Shown piece after piece: positions 42,460 through 51,700 of a DNA stretch of 64,000 bases (position 1 is the stretch's first letter; every line of letters starts with the position of its first letter). The DNA is taken from NCBI RefSeq assembly GCF_900176425.1, contig NZ_FWXS01000006.1, positions 1 through 64,000 on the forward strand. The letters run 5' to 3'. A model generated the notes under the pieces. That model had not been told where the DNA came from and did no database searches. It saw only the letters and a list, made by a program, of their open reading frames with translations. The position numbers were made by a program, and so were the translations under genes. The DNA comes from Moheibacter sediminis (GTDB taxonomy: Bacteria; Bacteroidota; Bacteroidia; Flavobacteriales; Weeksellaceae).

Positions 42460-45369
42460 TTACTGAATGTAATTTTTGTATTTATTTTCCTTGATCACAT
42501 TGTGGTTGATGTCTTCTACTCTGATCAGGCGGTTGGCATTGTCGTAATAATAGTATTCCTTGTTTCCGCTCGGTGTGGTCATGCTCTTGATTCCTATTAA
42601 CGGATCGTATGTATAAGTGGTAATCTGATAATCTTTGAAATTGGAATTGAGCCTGAATGTGTCCAGTCTTATTCTGAAAGCTTCCTCTGTGGCATCATTT
42701 ATATCAAGATTTGACCTGGTGTAAATATCCAGACTTTTATAAGCCTCCGAAGTATTTGGCAGTCCATAAGCCTGCATCACCTGTGCATAGGTTGCTCCTT
42801 CTATTTTAGCGATCAATAATGTACTGTTGTAACCATAAATGAATGTGGTTGCAATTCCGGTTTTGCTTGTGGTCTGCAGTACGTTGCCCATCGTATCATA
42901 TAGTTCATTTTTCTCTTCTGAGTTCAGCGCATTATTGATTCCGAATTTCTTGATAGATGAAGGGAAGAAATTATCTGTATGGTCAAATTTCATCTCTACC
43001 TTACCTGTTTCTATGTTGTTTTGCTTTTGAACAACCTCGAGGGGTACAGAAAACATACTTGCATTTAAAAGTTTTGTATTGTTTTTTTCAAGCGCATATT
43101 TGTAGGTAACTTCAGATACGGTTCCGTCTGCAGTGGTTTTCTTCTCTGACATCAGGTTATTGTTTTGCAGGTTGAACCCTCTTTCTACTGTAACTTTCAT
43201 CGAGTTGCCCTGCGCATCGTAGTCATAGTCTTCGGTTTTTATCTTTTCTGCGAATAATTCTTGGGTGTACATCATATACGGATCTCCAGCCGGATGAGCA
43301 TATGGGCAGTTCTCACATTGTACTTCATATGGATAAAGCTGTGAAACATTATAAGATGGGAGCGTATAGTCAAATACTGTAGAGTGTTTGATTATATTAT
43401 TTGCATTATAGATTTCTTGTTTATCAAGGATTCCTTTCTTTCTGAGGTTATAATTTGGCCATATCGTTTTGTTCATCAATGTAGGATGGGGATCAGTAGG
43501 GAAGTCAAAAGGTGTTTTATAGTAATATTTTGTATAGCCTCCCTTGTCACTTTCCGTAACCTTTATATTTTTATAAATGATTGCTTCTTTCTGGTCATCT
43601 CCTACTGCTACACCACTTGATATTCCAGGCTCGTCAAAACGGGTGTAGTCATAGTTTACTATTTTAGGATTAGTTCCATAAGAATTGCCTTCCCAACTAT
43701 TGTAAGTGATTTTTTCTATTCTCACGCCTGAATTGGGAAGCGTTTTCTCATTGATGTAAGGAGGAGAAGTATAATGCTTTTCAAAAATATCGAAATATCC
43801 GTTGCCTCCTGAACCGGTTATTTCTATGTATGCACTCCCATTGGAAGGAATAACATAAAATTTACTATTAAGATCTTCGGTATCATTATGAGGTCCGTAA
43901 GAATTATAGATAGCGTTTTTTACGTTGTAAGCAAGTCTCGGAGGAGGGAAAACACCAGGTTGCAAAGGTTCATGCTCCTGCTCTTCGTAGGGGTATGTTT
44001 CATATTTTACAAATCTAATGTAAATGCGTGTATTAGGTGATTTTTGGAATCCTGTTAGGGGATATATCTTAGTGTTCCTAGTATCAAAATCAATAGATTG
44101 TACATGTTCTAAATATTGAATTTCAGGGTCAGAAAAATCCATCGGATTTTGCATTTTTTGAATGTAAGCAGTCGTATTTTTATCTTCAGACTTTAACTTA
44201 TTTACCCGGAATTGATAATCAATTTTAGCTTTGGTGGGCAGAATAACGGATTCCAACACACCAACTAAAAGAGAATTAGGATCATCATCTGTATAATATT
44301 TGTGGTTAATTGGAAGATAATCTTTCCAAATATTTGAGGGGCCATAAATATTAGTGGTCAAAAGGCGATAGTTTAGCGTAGTTCTTTCAAGAAGATTGGA
44401 ACTTTGATCTAATCTATTTATTCTTGTTAGTATTCGAGAATTGAAAGACCTTATTTCAGGGAAATCATCATATTCACTATGTAGATCATAGAAGCTGTAA
44501 CCAGAAGGTTCAATGTTTAAGCTATATTTTGAAACAAAATTATCTTTATGATCTTTTAGGGTAAAAACATTTAAAAAGTATTTATCATGAAAATCAAATG
44601 TATACCCCCCGTCTCCATGATCTATGGTAATTGAACCATAATCTGTTTGTATTTTTTCAGGTAAATAAATCCATCCGTCAATAATAGTATTGTTGCTATG
44701 TTCTTCATAACTGGTATATTTTTTATTAGTGTAAGTTACTATCTGCCTATTTTTAGCATCAAGAATCTTTGTTATATAAAAAGTATTTCTCATATCACGC
44801 CCTTGCTCTACAGAAAGTTTATAGTAATCGTGGTCTTGAAAATAGTATTTATAGCCTTTACTATCTGTAATAGTAAAAGATTTTACGGGTTTAGTACTAT
44901 AACCTACTATTTCTCTCTCAAACTCAATTTTCACATTGCTTGAGGTTAGTTTTACGACATGGTATGTATCATTAGGAAAAGTTCCATGTTTCTCAAATTT
45001 AAAGCTGCCCTGCTCTCCATTAAGTGTATAGAAGTAAATATCATCCCAGTTCCCGTCAGCAGGATCAACTTCATCTATCCAGCTGCTCATGACTTTTCGG
45101 GTGATTGTAAAATTGCTACCTGACAGTATCCAGTTTTTGGCAACCTGACCGCTGTATTCGCCCATCCTGAATGAATTAGGATTGTAACTAAGACCCAGAC
45201 TTATATTGAAATCTTTGGTGGCAGGTAAGTCAACAAGTGGGAATGATATGTCAGGAACACCTGTTTGGTTAGCGACAGGAGTGAGCACAGATGCCGAATT
45301 GGAATTGTCCTGGCTTTTCAAGGACATACTAATTACAAAAGCAAATAGGATATATAGATTTTTCATCAT
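42460..45369 (-). CDS. RHS-associated secreted partner protein
   Basis: This 969-aa protein has a signal peptide (MMKNLYILFAFVISMSLKSQ). The N-terminal region DISFPLVDLPATKDFNISLGLSYNPN resembles the start of Bacteroidota RHS-associated and SpvB-like proteins. A long beta-rich middle follows, and at the C-terminus there are a few YD-type repeats (TYTYDPLIGIKSMT, YYYDNANRLIRVED). It lies between a T9SS protein (1-base gap) and the RHS protein, so it likely forms part of the same shell or delivery complex. No catalytic motif is visible. The 3' part is GC-richer than the 5' part. Confidence 0.75.
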   Translation of the reverse strand: MMKNLYILFAFVISMSLKSQDNSNSASVLTPVANQTGVPDISFPLVDLPATKDFNISLGLSYNPNSFRMGEYSGQVAKNWILSGSNFTITRKVMSSWIDEVDPADGNWDDIYFYTLNGEQGSFKFEKHGTFPNDTYHVVKLTSSNVKIEFEREIVGYSTKPVKSFTITDSKGYKYYFQDHDYYKLSVEQGRDMRNTFYITKILDAKNRQIVTYTNKKYTSYEEHSNNTIIDGWIYLPEKIQTDYGSITIDHGDGGYTFDFHDKYFLNVFTLKDHKDNFVSKYSLNIEPSGYSFYDLHSEYDDFPEIRSFNSRILTRINRLDQSSNLLERTTLNYRLLTTNIYGPSNIWKDYLPINHKYYTDDDPNSLLVGVLESVILPTKAKIDYQFRVNKLKSEDKNTTAYIQKMQNPMDFSDPEIQYLEHVQSIDFDTRNTKIYPLTGFQKSPNTRIYIRFVKYETYPYEEQEHEPLQPGVFPPPRLAYNVKNAIYNSYGPHNDTEDLNSKFYVIPSNGSAYIEITGSGGNGYFDIFEKHYTSPPYINEKTLPNSGVRIEKITYNSWEGNSYGTNPKIVNYDYTRFDEPGISSGVAVGDDQKEAIIYKNIKVTESDKGGYTKYYYKTPFDFPTDPHPTLMNKTIWPNYNLRKKGILDKQEIYNANNIIKHSTVFDYTLPSYNVSQLYPYEVQCENCPYAHPAGDPYMMYTQELFAEKIKTEDYDYDAQGNSMKVTVERGFNLQNNNLMSEKKTTADGTVSEVTYKYALEKNNTKLLNASMFSVPLEVVQKQNNIETGKVEMKFDHTDNFFPSSIKKFGINNALNSEEKNELYDTMGNVLQTTSKTGIATTFIYGYNSTLLIAKIEGATYAQVMQAYGLPNTSEAYKSLDIYTRSNLDINDATEEAFRIRLDTFRLNSNFKDYQITTYTYDPLIGIKSMTTPSGNKEYYYYDNANRLIRVEDINHNVIKENKYKNYIQ

Positions 45370-45370
45370 T

Positions 45371-46990
45371 TTATTTCTTTACTAATTTTGAATTCACAGT
45401 TTTATTGGATGTTTTTACAGTAACTATGTAGACGCCGGCAGGTAAGACTTTGGTATCTACTTTTGTTACTGCATTTTTTGTGTTGAGCGTTTGTATCTTT
45501 CTTCCGCTCATATCATGAAGAAATATCTCTGCTTCTTCATTTTTTTCAAGTTCAAAGCCCAATTCTACATAGCAGTATTCATTTGCAGGATTAGGGTAGA
45601 TGCGGATATCATATTTCTCTACAAGCTCAGACAATTGCTTGTCTCCTAGTTTCAATATTTTCCAGTTTTCATCACCGGTTATATCTCCGCTTGTGCCTGC
45701 CAAGATATATGTGCCATCATTTTGCAACTTCGCTGTTACCAGATGTTCTTCTTTTTTTGCAGATTTGCCTTCTGTATGTTTTCTCCATTCTTCATTTCCC
45801 TTACTGTCAAGATAAAGCATCCAGAACTGTTCATCATTTTTTCGGACTCTCTCTTCTGCCTGTGTATAACCTCCCAGCAGATAACCCTTATCTAAGCTTT
45901 GGTTGTCCTGATTGGTTGTTCTGATTACATGCATGCTCATCAGTATGTCTTTCCCTCCTAAGCTGTAATTCTTCTGCCATATTTCGTTCCCTGAATGGTC
46001 CAATGATATCAACCACAAATCTGTTCCGTCAACAGCATCTTCTTTTTTATTGCCTGATGAGCCGCTTTTGCTTTCTCCTCCAATCAGATAACCTGTTTCT
46101 GTAAATACAATACTCTTGGGATAATCGTCTTTTTCTCCACCATATATTTTTTGCCATTCTATATTGGCATTTTCATCCAGCTTCACAACCCAATAGTCAC
46201 CCTCGCCGAAGCTATCCTGGCTCTTACCTCTAAGATTTTCTATAGAAGAAATAAATTCATTCCCGTCATTACGGTTCAAATTATCAACGTCTAGAACAAT
46301 ATCAGCAGACTTCATAGAAGTAGAATAAATGAGAATAGCAGCTCCGCCATCAGGTGTAGCTATCATATCTGTCACCTCATCTATAGTATCACCTCCTAGT
46401 ATGATTGTTTTTATAAGTTTTCCTTGTTCATTCAATTTTGAAACAAAAATGTCTTTTGACCCAAAAAAATGATTATTTGATTGAATGCTTCCTGCAAGAA
46501 AAAAGCCCTGATCGGTTGATTGGATAATACTCGAAGCTTCTTCATTATTCTGGGTGCCTATTGTTTTTTGCCACAATTCTTCTCCGCTTTCATCCAATCT
46601 TAAAATCCATACATCTGATCCGCCGGCATTCTTTTCTTTCTTATCGTGTGACTGATTTGAAAAAGAGGTTCCGGCTAGAATAAGCCCTCCTTCATTTGTA
46701 GAAACCACAGAGTGTAGGTAATCATTCTTGGCTCCTCCAAAGTATTTTTCCCACGATATCTCTCCATCCTGTAAAAGTTTTACAACATGATAATCATATC
46801 CATTATTTTCATTTTCAGAATTTTGATGGATAGAACTACCCGAAAGAACCATCTGGCGATCAGGGGTAAATGTCATGTCAGAAAGAATATTCTGCGTTGA
46901 TGATGCTATGTCTTTTTGCCAGAGAACTTCTTGGGCTGAAAGATTTAGTAAAGTACCTAGATATAATAGGCTTAAATATCTTTTTTTCAT
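45371..46990 (-). CDS. Secreted repeat protein with T9SS sorting domain, first gene of RHS operon
   Basis: This 539-aa protein has a signal peptide (1-19), then repeated units of about 50 residues with the theme GG-KNDY-hSV and GG-ILAGTS, IW-KTIGT and WQK-YGG. These look like blades of a beta-propeller (about 20-440). A type A T9SS sorting domain ends the protein (about 460-539, IRIYPNPANEYCYVEL). It should be exported to the cell surface by T9SS. It leads the operon with the RHS partner 1 base downstream, suggesting it anchors or presents the RHS proteins, which lack their own sorting domains (inference). Confidence 0.85.
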   Translation of the reverse strand: MKKRYLSLLYLGTLLNLSAQEVLWQKDIASSTQNILSDMTFTPDRQMVLSGSSIHQNSENENNGYDYHVVKLLQDGEISWEKYFGGAKNDYLHSVVSTNEGGLILAGTSFSNQSHDKKEKNAGGSDVWILRLDESGEELWQKTIGTQNNEEASSIIQSTDQGFFLAGSIQSNNHFFGSKDIFVSKLNEQGKLIKTIILGGDTIDEVTDMIATPDGGAAILIYSTSMKSADIVLDVDNLNRNDGNEFISSIENLRGKSQDSFGEGDYWVVKLDENANIEWQKIYGGEKDDYPKSIVFTETGYLIGGESKSGSSGNKKEDAVDGTDLWLISLDHSGNEIWQKNYSLGGKDILMSMHVIRTTNQDNQSLDKGYLLGGYTQAEERVRKNDEQFWMLYLDSKGNEEWRKHTEGKSAKKEEHLVTAKLQNDGTYILAGTSGDITGDENWKILKLGDKQLSELVEKYDIRIYPNPANEYCYVELGFELEKNEEAEIFLHDMSGRKIQTLNTKNAVTKVDTKVLPAGVYIVTVKTSNKTVNSKLVKK

Positions 46991-47280
46991 AAGTTATAAT
47001 TGAATTAGAAGAATTTTAAAGTTGAAAATTGATTGTCATATAATAAATTCTTATAGAGTAGCTGTTCGAAATAAGTTCTATAAATAGAATATTTCAAAAC
47101 ATAATTATCAGTGATAGAGTAAGGAAAATGAATCGAATAGACGATGCCTCTTGTAAAGATAGGTCTGGTTTCATAGGTTTAAATTTGAGACTACAAACTT
47201 AAATATTTTCGAATAATTAAAAAATACTAAGAACATGGTATTTTTAATTAATTTTTGAGATGTTATTCAAAATGAATTCT

Positions 47281-47300
47281 GTTATTGCGACTGCAATAAC
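47281..47300. repeat. Perfect palindrome in the regulator/RHS intergenic region
   Basis: GTTATTGC-GACT-GCAATAAC is a perfect 8-bp inverted repeat about 60 bases upstream of the regulator's -7 element. GAAT and ATTC outside it extend the symmetry with offset spacing. It could be an operator or a small hairpin; no T-tract follows. Confidence 0.6.
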
Positions 47301-47358
47301 GATTCAAATGACATTGCGTAATTTTCCACAAACAATCTCTGCAAGCAGAAAAATTATA

Positions 47359-47366
47359 TATCTTTG
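47359..47366 (+). promoter_or_regulatory. Promoter -7 element upstream of membrane AraC regulator
   Basis: TATCTTTG followed by G matches TAnnTTTG. It lies 60 bases before the ATG at 47426. No clear -33 TTG is found at the normal distance. Confidence 0.5.
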
Positions 47367-47425
47367 GCTGAACCGACTTAAGATGTTGAAGGAAATTTAA
47401 TTTATTTCAAGACACTCTGTTGAAT

Positions 47426-48607
47426 ATGTTATCTGCAATTGAATCTTACTTTTCGGTTTTAATGCTTTTTGGTGCTTCACAGGCTGTGTTGAGCATTTAT
47501 CTTTTAACCAAAGACAAAAACCGGCCTTTCTCAAATAATATACTTGCCTTACTTCTGTTTGCGTGGGGCTTTTCATGTTATTGGTTCTTTGCATTTATTG
47601 CTAAGGGAGCTTTGTTCAGTGTCACACTGACGACATTCATCGGCCCTATGCTTGCACTGACATTATTTCCGCCAATTTATCTTTATATAAAATATTTGTT
47701 TAACGAATCTAAAGGATTTCAGAAAGAAGATCATTTACATTTTTTACCCATCTATATTTATTTAATTTTTACTTTCTATCTTTATTTTGACAGCGATTTT
47801 TCCATTGCCAATATGCGCCATCATGAATGGTTTAAGATACGGAGGATTGTATGCGCCTATTTCGCAACCATCCAAGGTCCGTTTTATTTTTTCAAAACCA
47901 ATTTTTTATTAAAAAAGTGGCAGCAGAAAATTGAAAAAGATTACTCAGAAATAGAAAGCCGCAAGCTTGAATGGTTTAAAATCATCAATTACAGTTTTGC
48001 AATAGTGTTCATCGTTGGCGGTATATCAACCATTGTAAGAAGTACTTTAGTTGATGCATATTATTTGTACATGGGATACCATGCTGTGATTGCAGTAAGC
48101 TTATTTTACATAACAGTTATAATTTATAAATATCCTCTTCTATTTACAAAAAATGAATCTCTTCCTGAAGTTTTTCAGATAAATGAACCTTTGATAACAG
48201 ATTTGAAAGAAGTTGAAAATTTGTATGAAATCAATTCTTCGGATGAAAAAACGGATGACAAAGATTTGATGATCATTGCCAAAATTGAATTGGTCATGAA
48301 AGAACAAAAATTATATAAAAATCCAAATTTCAATCTAAATGATTTGGCAGAATCCATTTCAGAAAGCCGAAATGCCATTTCTTTTGCGCTTAATAATAGT
48401 TTGAATAAAACTTTTTATAATTACATAAATGAATTGCGCATCGCTGAAAGTAAAATCATGCTTTCCGATAAAAATATGCAGCATTTTTCTATTGAAGGAA
48501 TTGCTGCCCAATCCGGTTTTAAAACCATGTCAGTGTTTTACAGGTTTTTTAAAGACATAGAAAAAGTAACTCCGGCTGTTTACCGTAAAAATTCTCTCAA
48601 TTCCTAA
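47426..48607 (+). CDS. Membrane-bound AraC-family regulator
   Basis: This 393-aa protein has about seven predicted membrane helices in the first 245 residues, a short acidic linker (SSDEKTDDKD), and a C-terminal AraC-type DNA-binding domain. That domain has FNLNDLAESISESRNAISFALN as first helix-turn-helix and GIAAQSGFKTMSVFYRFFKD as second. Such seven-helix AraC proteins are common in Flavobacteriia and are thought to sense membrane or extracellular signals. I use the ATG at 47426 rather than the TTG at 47420. It is divergent from the RHS operon and precedes the T9SS adhesin gene on the same strand; either may be its target. Confidence 0.85.
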   Translation: MLSAIESYFSVLMLFGASQAVLSIYLLTKDKNRPFSNNILALLLFAWGFSCYWFFAFIAKGALFSVTLTTFIGPMLALTLFPPIYLYIKYLFNESKGFQKEDHLHFLPIYIYLIFTFYLYFDSDFSIANMRHHEWFKIRRIVCAYFATIQGPFYFFKTNFLLKKWQQKIEKDYSEIESRKLEWFKIINYSFAIVFIVGGISTIVRSTLVDAYYLYMGYHAVIAVSLFYITVIIYKYPLLFTKNESLPEVFQINEPLITDLKEVENLYEINSSDEKTDDKDLMIIAKIELVMKEQKLYKNPNFNLNDLAESISESRNAISFALNNSLNKTFYNYINELRIAESKIMLSDKNMQHFSIEGIAAQSGFKTMSVFYRFFKDIEKVTPAVYRKNSLNS

Positions 48608-48758
48608 ACAGCTCATATTTAGCGTTGTCACACAATGTCATCTCCGTTTGGGACGAAAAGGAGTTATATAATTTGCCCAGGAGTCATTAACTGAGTAGTT
48701 TTCGTGTTGATTATTTTCACAAATTAATTAAACATAAAAAAATTTTAAAACACGCAGA

Positions 48759-51700
48759 ATGAAAAAAACACAGAGACTTTTTTTACTAACCATGCTTTTC
48801 GCTCTTTCGGGCTGGCTTCATGGTCAATTATTACAACCTTTCAAAGACGACGTCGAGTCGCACGCTGACTTTCAGCAAAACGGTCTTGTAGGATGGACTT
48901 CACTTGATGTAGATGGCCTGGTTACAGCAGGCCCATTTCAAAGTTTCCCAGGCAAGGGAGGTCCTTTGGGATTTATCGTTTATAATCCTTCTCAGACAGA
49001 TCCTGTCAATACACTTCCGGGTTATGACCCTCGTTCCGGTCAAAAATATTTTGCAAGTATATCTTCTTATTCCGGCCCGAGCAATGACTGGTTGATTTCA
49101 AGTGAATTGGCGGCGCATACGGGTGGTACTTTTTCTTTTTATGCTAAAAGTGCTGCAGATTTTGCAGGTTTAGACAGGTTTAAAGTTGCGTATTCAACTA
49201 CCGGTTCAAATCCCGCAGATTTTACATTTGTCAATGCTACACCCACTACAACTACAATGAATTGGGCAAGGTATCAATTTACGATTCCAAATAATGCAAA
49301 ATATGTGGCGATAAACTGTGTTTCACAAGCCTTTATGATGTTGGTAGATGACATAGAATTCACGCCAACTGTAGCGGGTACAGCACCCAATACGATTACC
49401 AATTTCTCTTCTGAAACTCAGATGAATTCTGGATTTCAGGCTGTTTTCAACTGGACAAATCCAACTCTTGACAATGCTGGAAATGCTTTGAGCAGCATGA
49501 CAGGTGTAAAAGTTTACAGAGGAACGCATCCTATGAATTTGGTTGAAATTGCCAATCTTCCTTCAGCTGTAGGCCAAGCGATGACTTATACCGATAATTT
49601 ACCGGGAGAAGGTTCTTATACCCACAGATTTGTTCCCTATAATGCTTCCGGAAATGGTGTTGCTTACAATACGCCCATTACATTTTTCGGATATGAAACC
49701 GTTCCTGGAGCACCGGCTAATATAACTTTCACACAAAATGGAAGCTTGCAAACTGTAATTTCTTGGAATGAAGTAAATTATGGCCAAAATGGTGGGGTTT
49801 TACAAAATCCGGTAGTAGGCTATAAAATTACCAGAACTTTAGGAAGCAGTACCGTAACTTTAGCAGAAATGCATACAAGTACTACTTTCACGGAAACAAC
49901 CATTCCGGCATTTAATTTATACACTTATACAATCACTGCAATGACCAGCCCGACAAATCCGGGAATACCTGCTGCTGTTCCGGCTTATTCGGGAATGAAT
50001 GCAAATCAGGTTTCAGTCACAAGCGGAAACAGCCCTTCAGATCAGCCATTTGAATTGAGCCGAGGTTCTATCATCTCACAGAGTATTTACAAGCCTGAAG
50101 AAATTGGCGGCAGCGGATTGATTACTTCTATTTCCTATTTTGGGAACTTGGGAGCCACCAGCACTGCACGTTATAAAATTTACATGAGTACTACGAACCG
50201 TAATACATTTGGTACAACTACCAACAATGCAGTTTGGGAATATTTTGGTAATCAAAAACTTTTGTTTGATGGAAATATTCAATTTGTTGCAGGACGAAAT
50301 GCGACGACCATTGAGTTCGATCAGCCTTTTTATTACGATGCCAGCTCTAATCAAAATGTGATTATCACCATTGTGAAACCATTATTGAATAATCCTCCTT
50401 CTGTCAATCCTCGCGAGTTTTATAATACTCCGGTGGAAGGGATGCGGACTTATTTTTCTATTGGATATTCTGTAGATTTAAGTGTGATCACATCTCAGCC
50501 TGCGGCATGGACGCTCGAAGAAGTTATTACAATTCCAAGTATTGTGGTTGAAAAAACTACTGATTTCGCCAGTGTTTCCGGAACAGTTACATTATTTTCA
50601 GATGGTTCTCCAATGGAAGGCGTAACAGTTTCCATTACTCCAGAAGATTCAAATGCTTATCAAACAGAAACAACTATAACCAATGCGTCAGGTGGTTATC
50701 AAATCCCTGCATTGATTCCTGGAAATTATGTGGCAACTTTCAGCAAGAATACATTTAATACTGTTGAAATTGAATTCACTGTAACTCCAAATCAACAATT
50801 AGTTTTAGATGCTGTTCTTGACAATTCACTTCCAATCTTGATTTCCGGAAGAGTCGTTGATGTTAACGGAAACGGTTTAGAAGGAATTAATTTGAATTTA
50901 ACTGGATTCTCTGAATTTAATACTGTAAGTGATGCCGCAGGGAATTTCACATTAGAAGCATTTGCAGATAAACAATATGAATTGGAAGCGGCTCATCCGT
51001 TATTTATTTCTGAAACTGTAACATTTACAAGTGAAGATAATGACCACACAATTGACACTATAACATTGGAATTGGCATTGAACAAACCAGGAAATGTCGT
51101 TGCAGTAAATAATGAAGGTGTAGGTGAAGTGGAATGGAGAGTGCCGGTTGGGCAATACAATGAAACCATGTTAGGTTGGGGAAGCTTCATTACAACCGGA
51201 GATGCTTGGGGTAATGGCGGCGATCCGTTTATTGCTGGAGTTAGATTTGAAACTTCTGATCTCCACGCTAAATTAACTGAAGGTGCAGAATTGACACACG
51301 TAAGAGTTTATTTTGCCAACAATGCCAACGCTGTCATCAAGATATTTGAAGGTCCAAATGCAGAGCAACTTGTACATTCACAGCCGGTTTCAATACCAAG
51401 TGAAGATTGGTATGTAATTGAATTGACGCAATCCTTGGCAATTGATTTTACCAAAGAATTATGGATTGGAGTAGAATTCCTTGCGGGACAATATGGTGCT
51501 TATCCGATTGGATTGGATGACGGGCCAAATGCGCCTGGCAGAAAGGGAAGTATGAAATACGAAAACGGCGCGTGGCTTGGTATGAGTTTGACCAATAAAA
51601 ACTGGAATATCTATGGTATAGCCAATAACACGATGGAGGCAGATCCGGCGGGTTATAAAGTTTACAGAAGTCCTGCTACTGAAGAAAACTGGACTGAACT

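Larger units (their letters stand above)
46991..47425. other. Divergent intergenic region between RHS operon and AraC-type regulator
   Basis: About 430 non-coding bases hold promoters for both directions. TAAATTTG (+, 47180-47187) and TAAGTTTG (-, 47194-47201) are exact TAnnTTTG matches facing each other inside an inverted repeat (47178-47203, one mismatch). A perfect palindrome is at 47281-47300, and a good + strand -7 element for the regulator lies at 47359-47366. If the minus element is used, the RHS operon leader would be near 200 bases. Confidence 0.5.

Noticed and set aside
42416-42460. Earlier RHS start overlapping the partner stop
   Set aside because: It places 15 polar residues before a standard signal peptide; the internal ATG at 42415 gives a normal secreted N-terminus.
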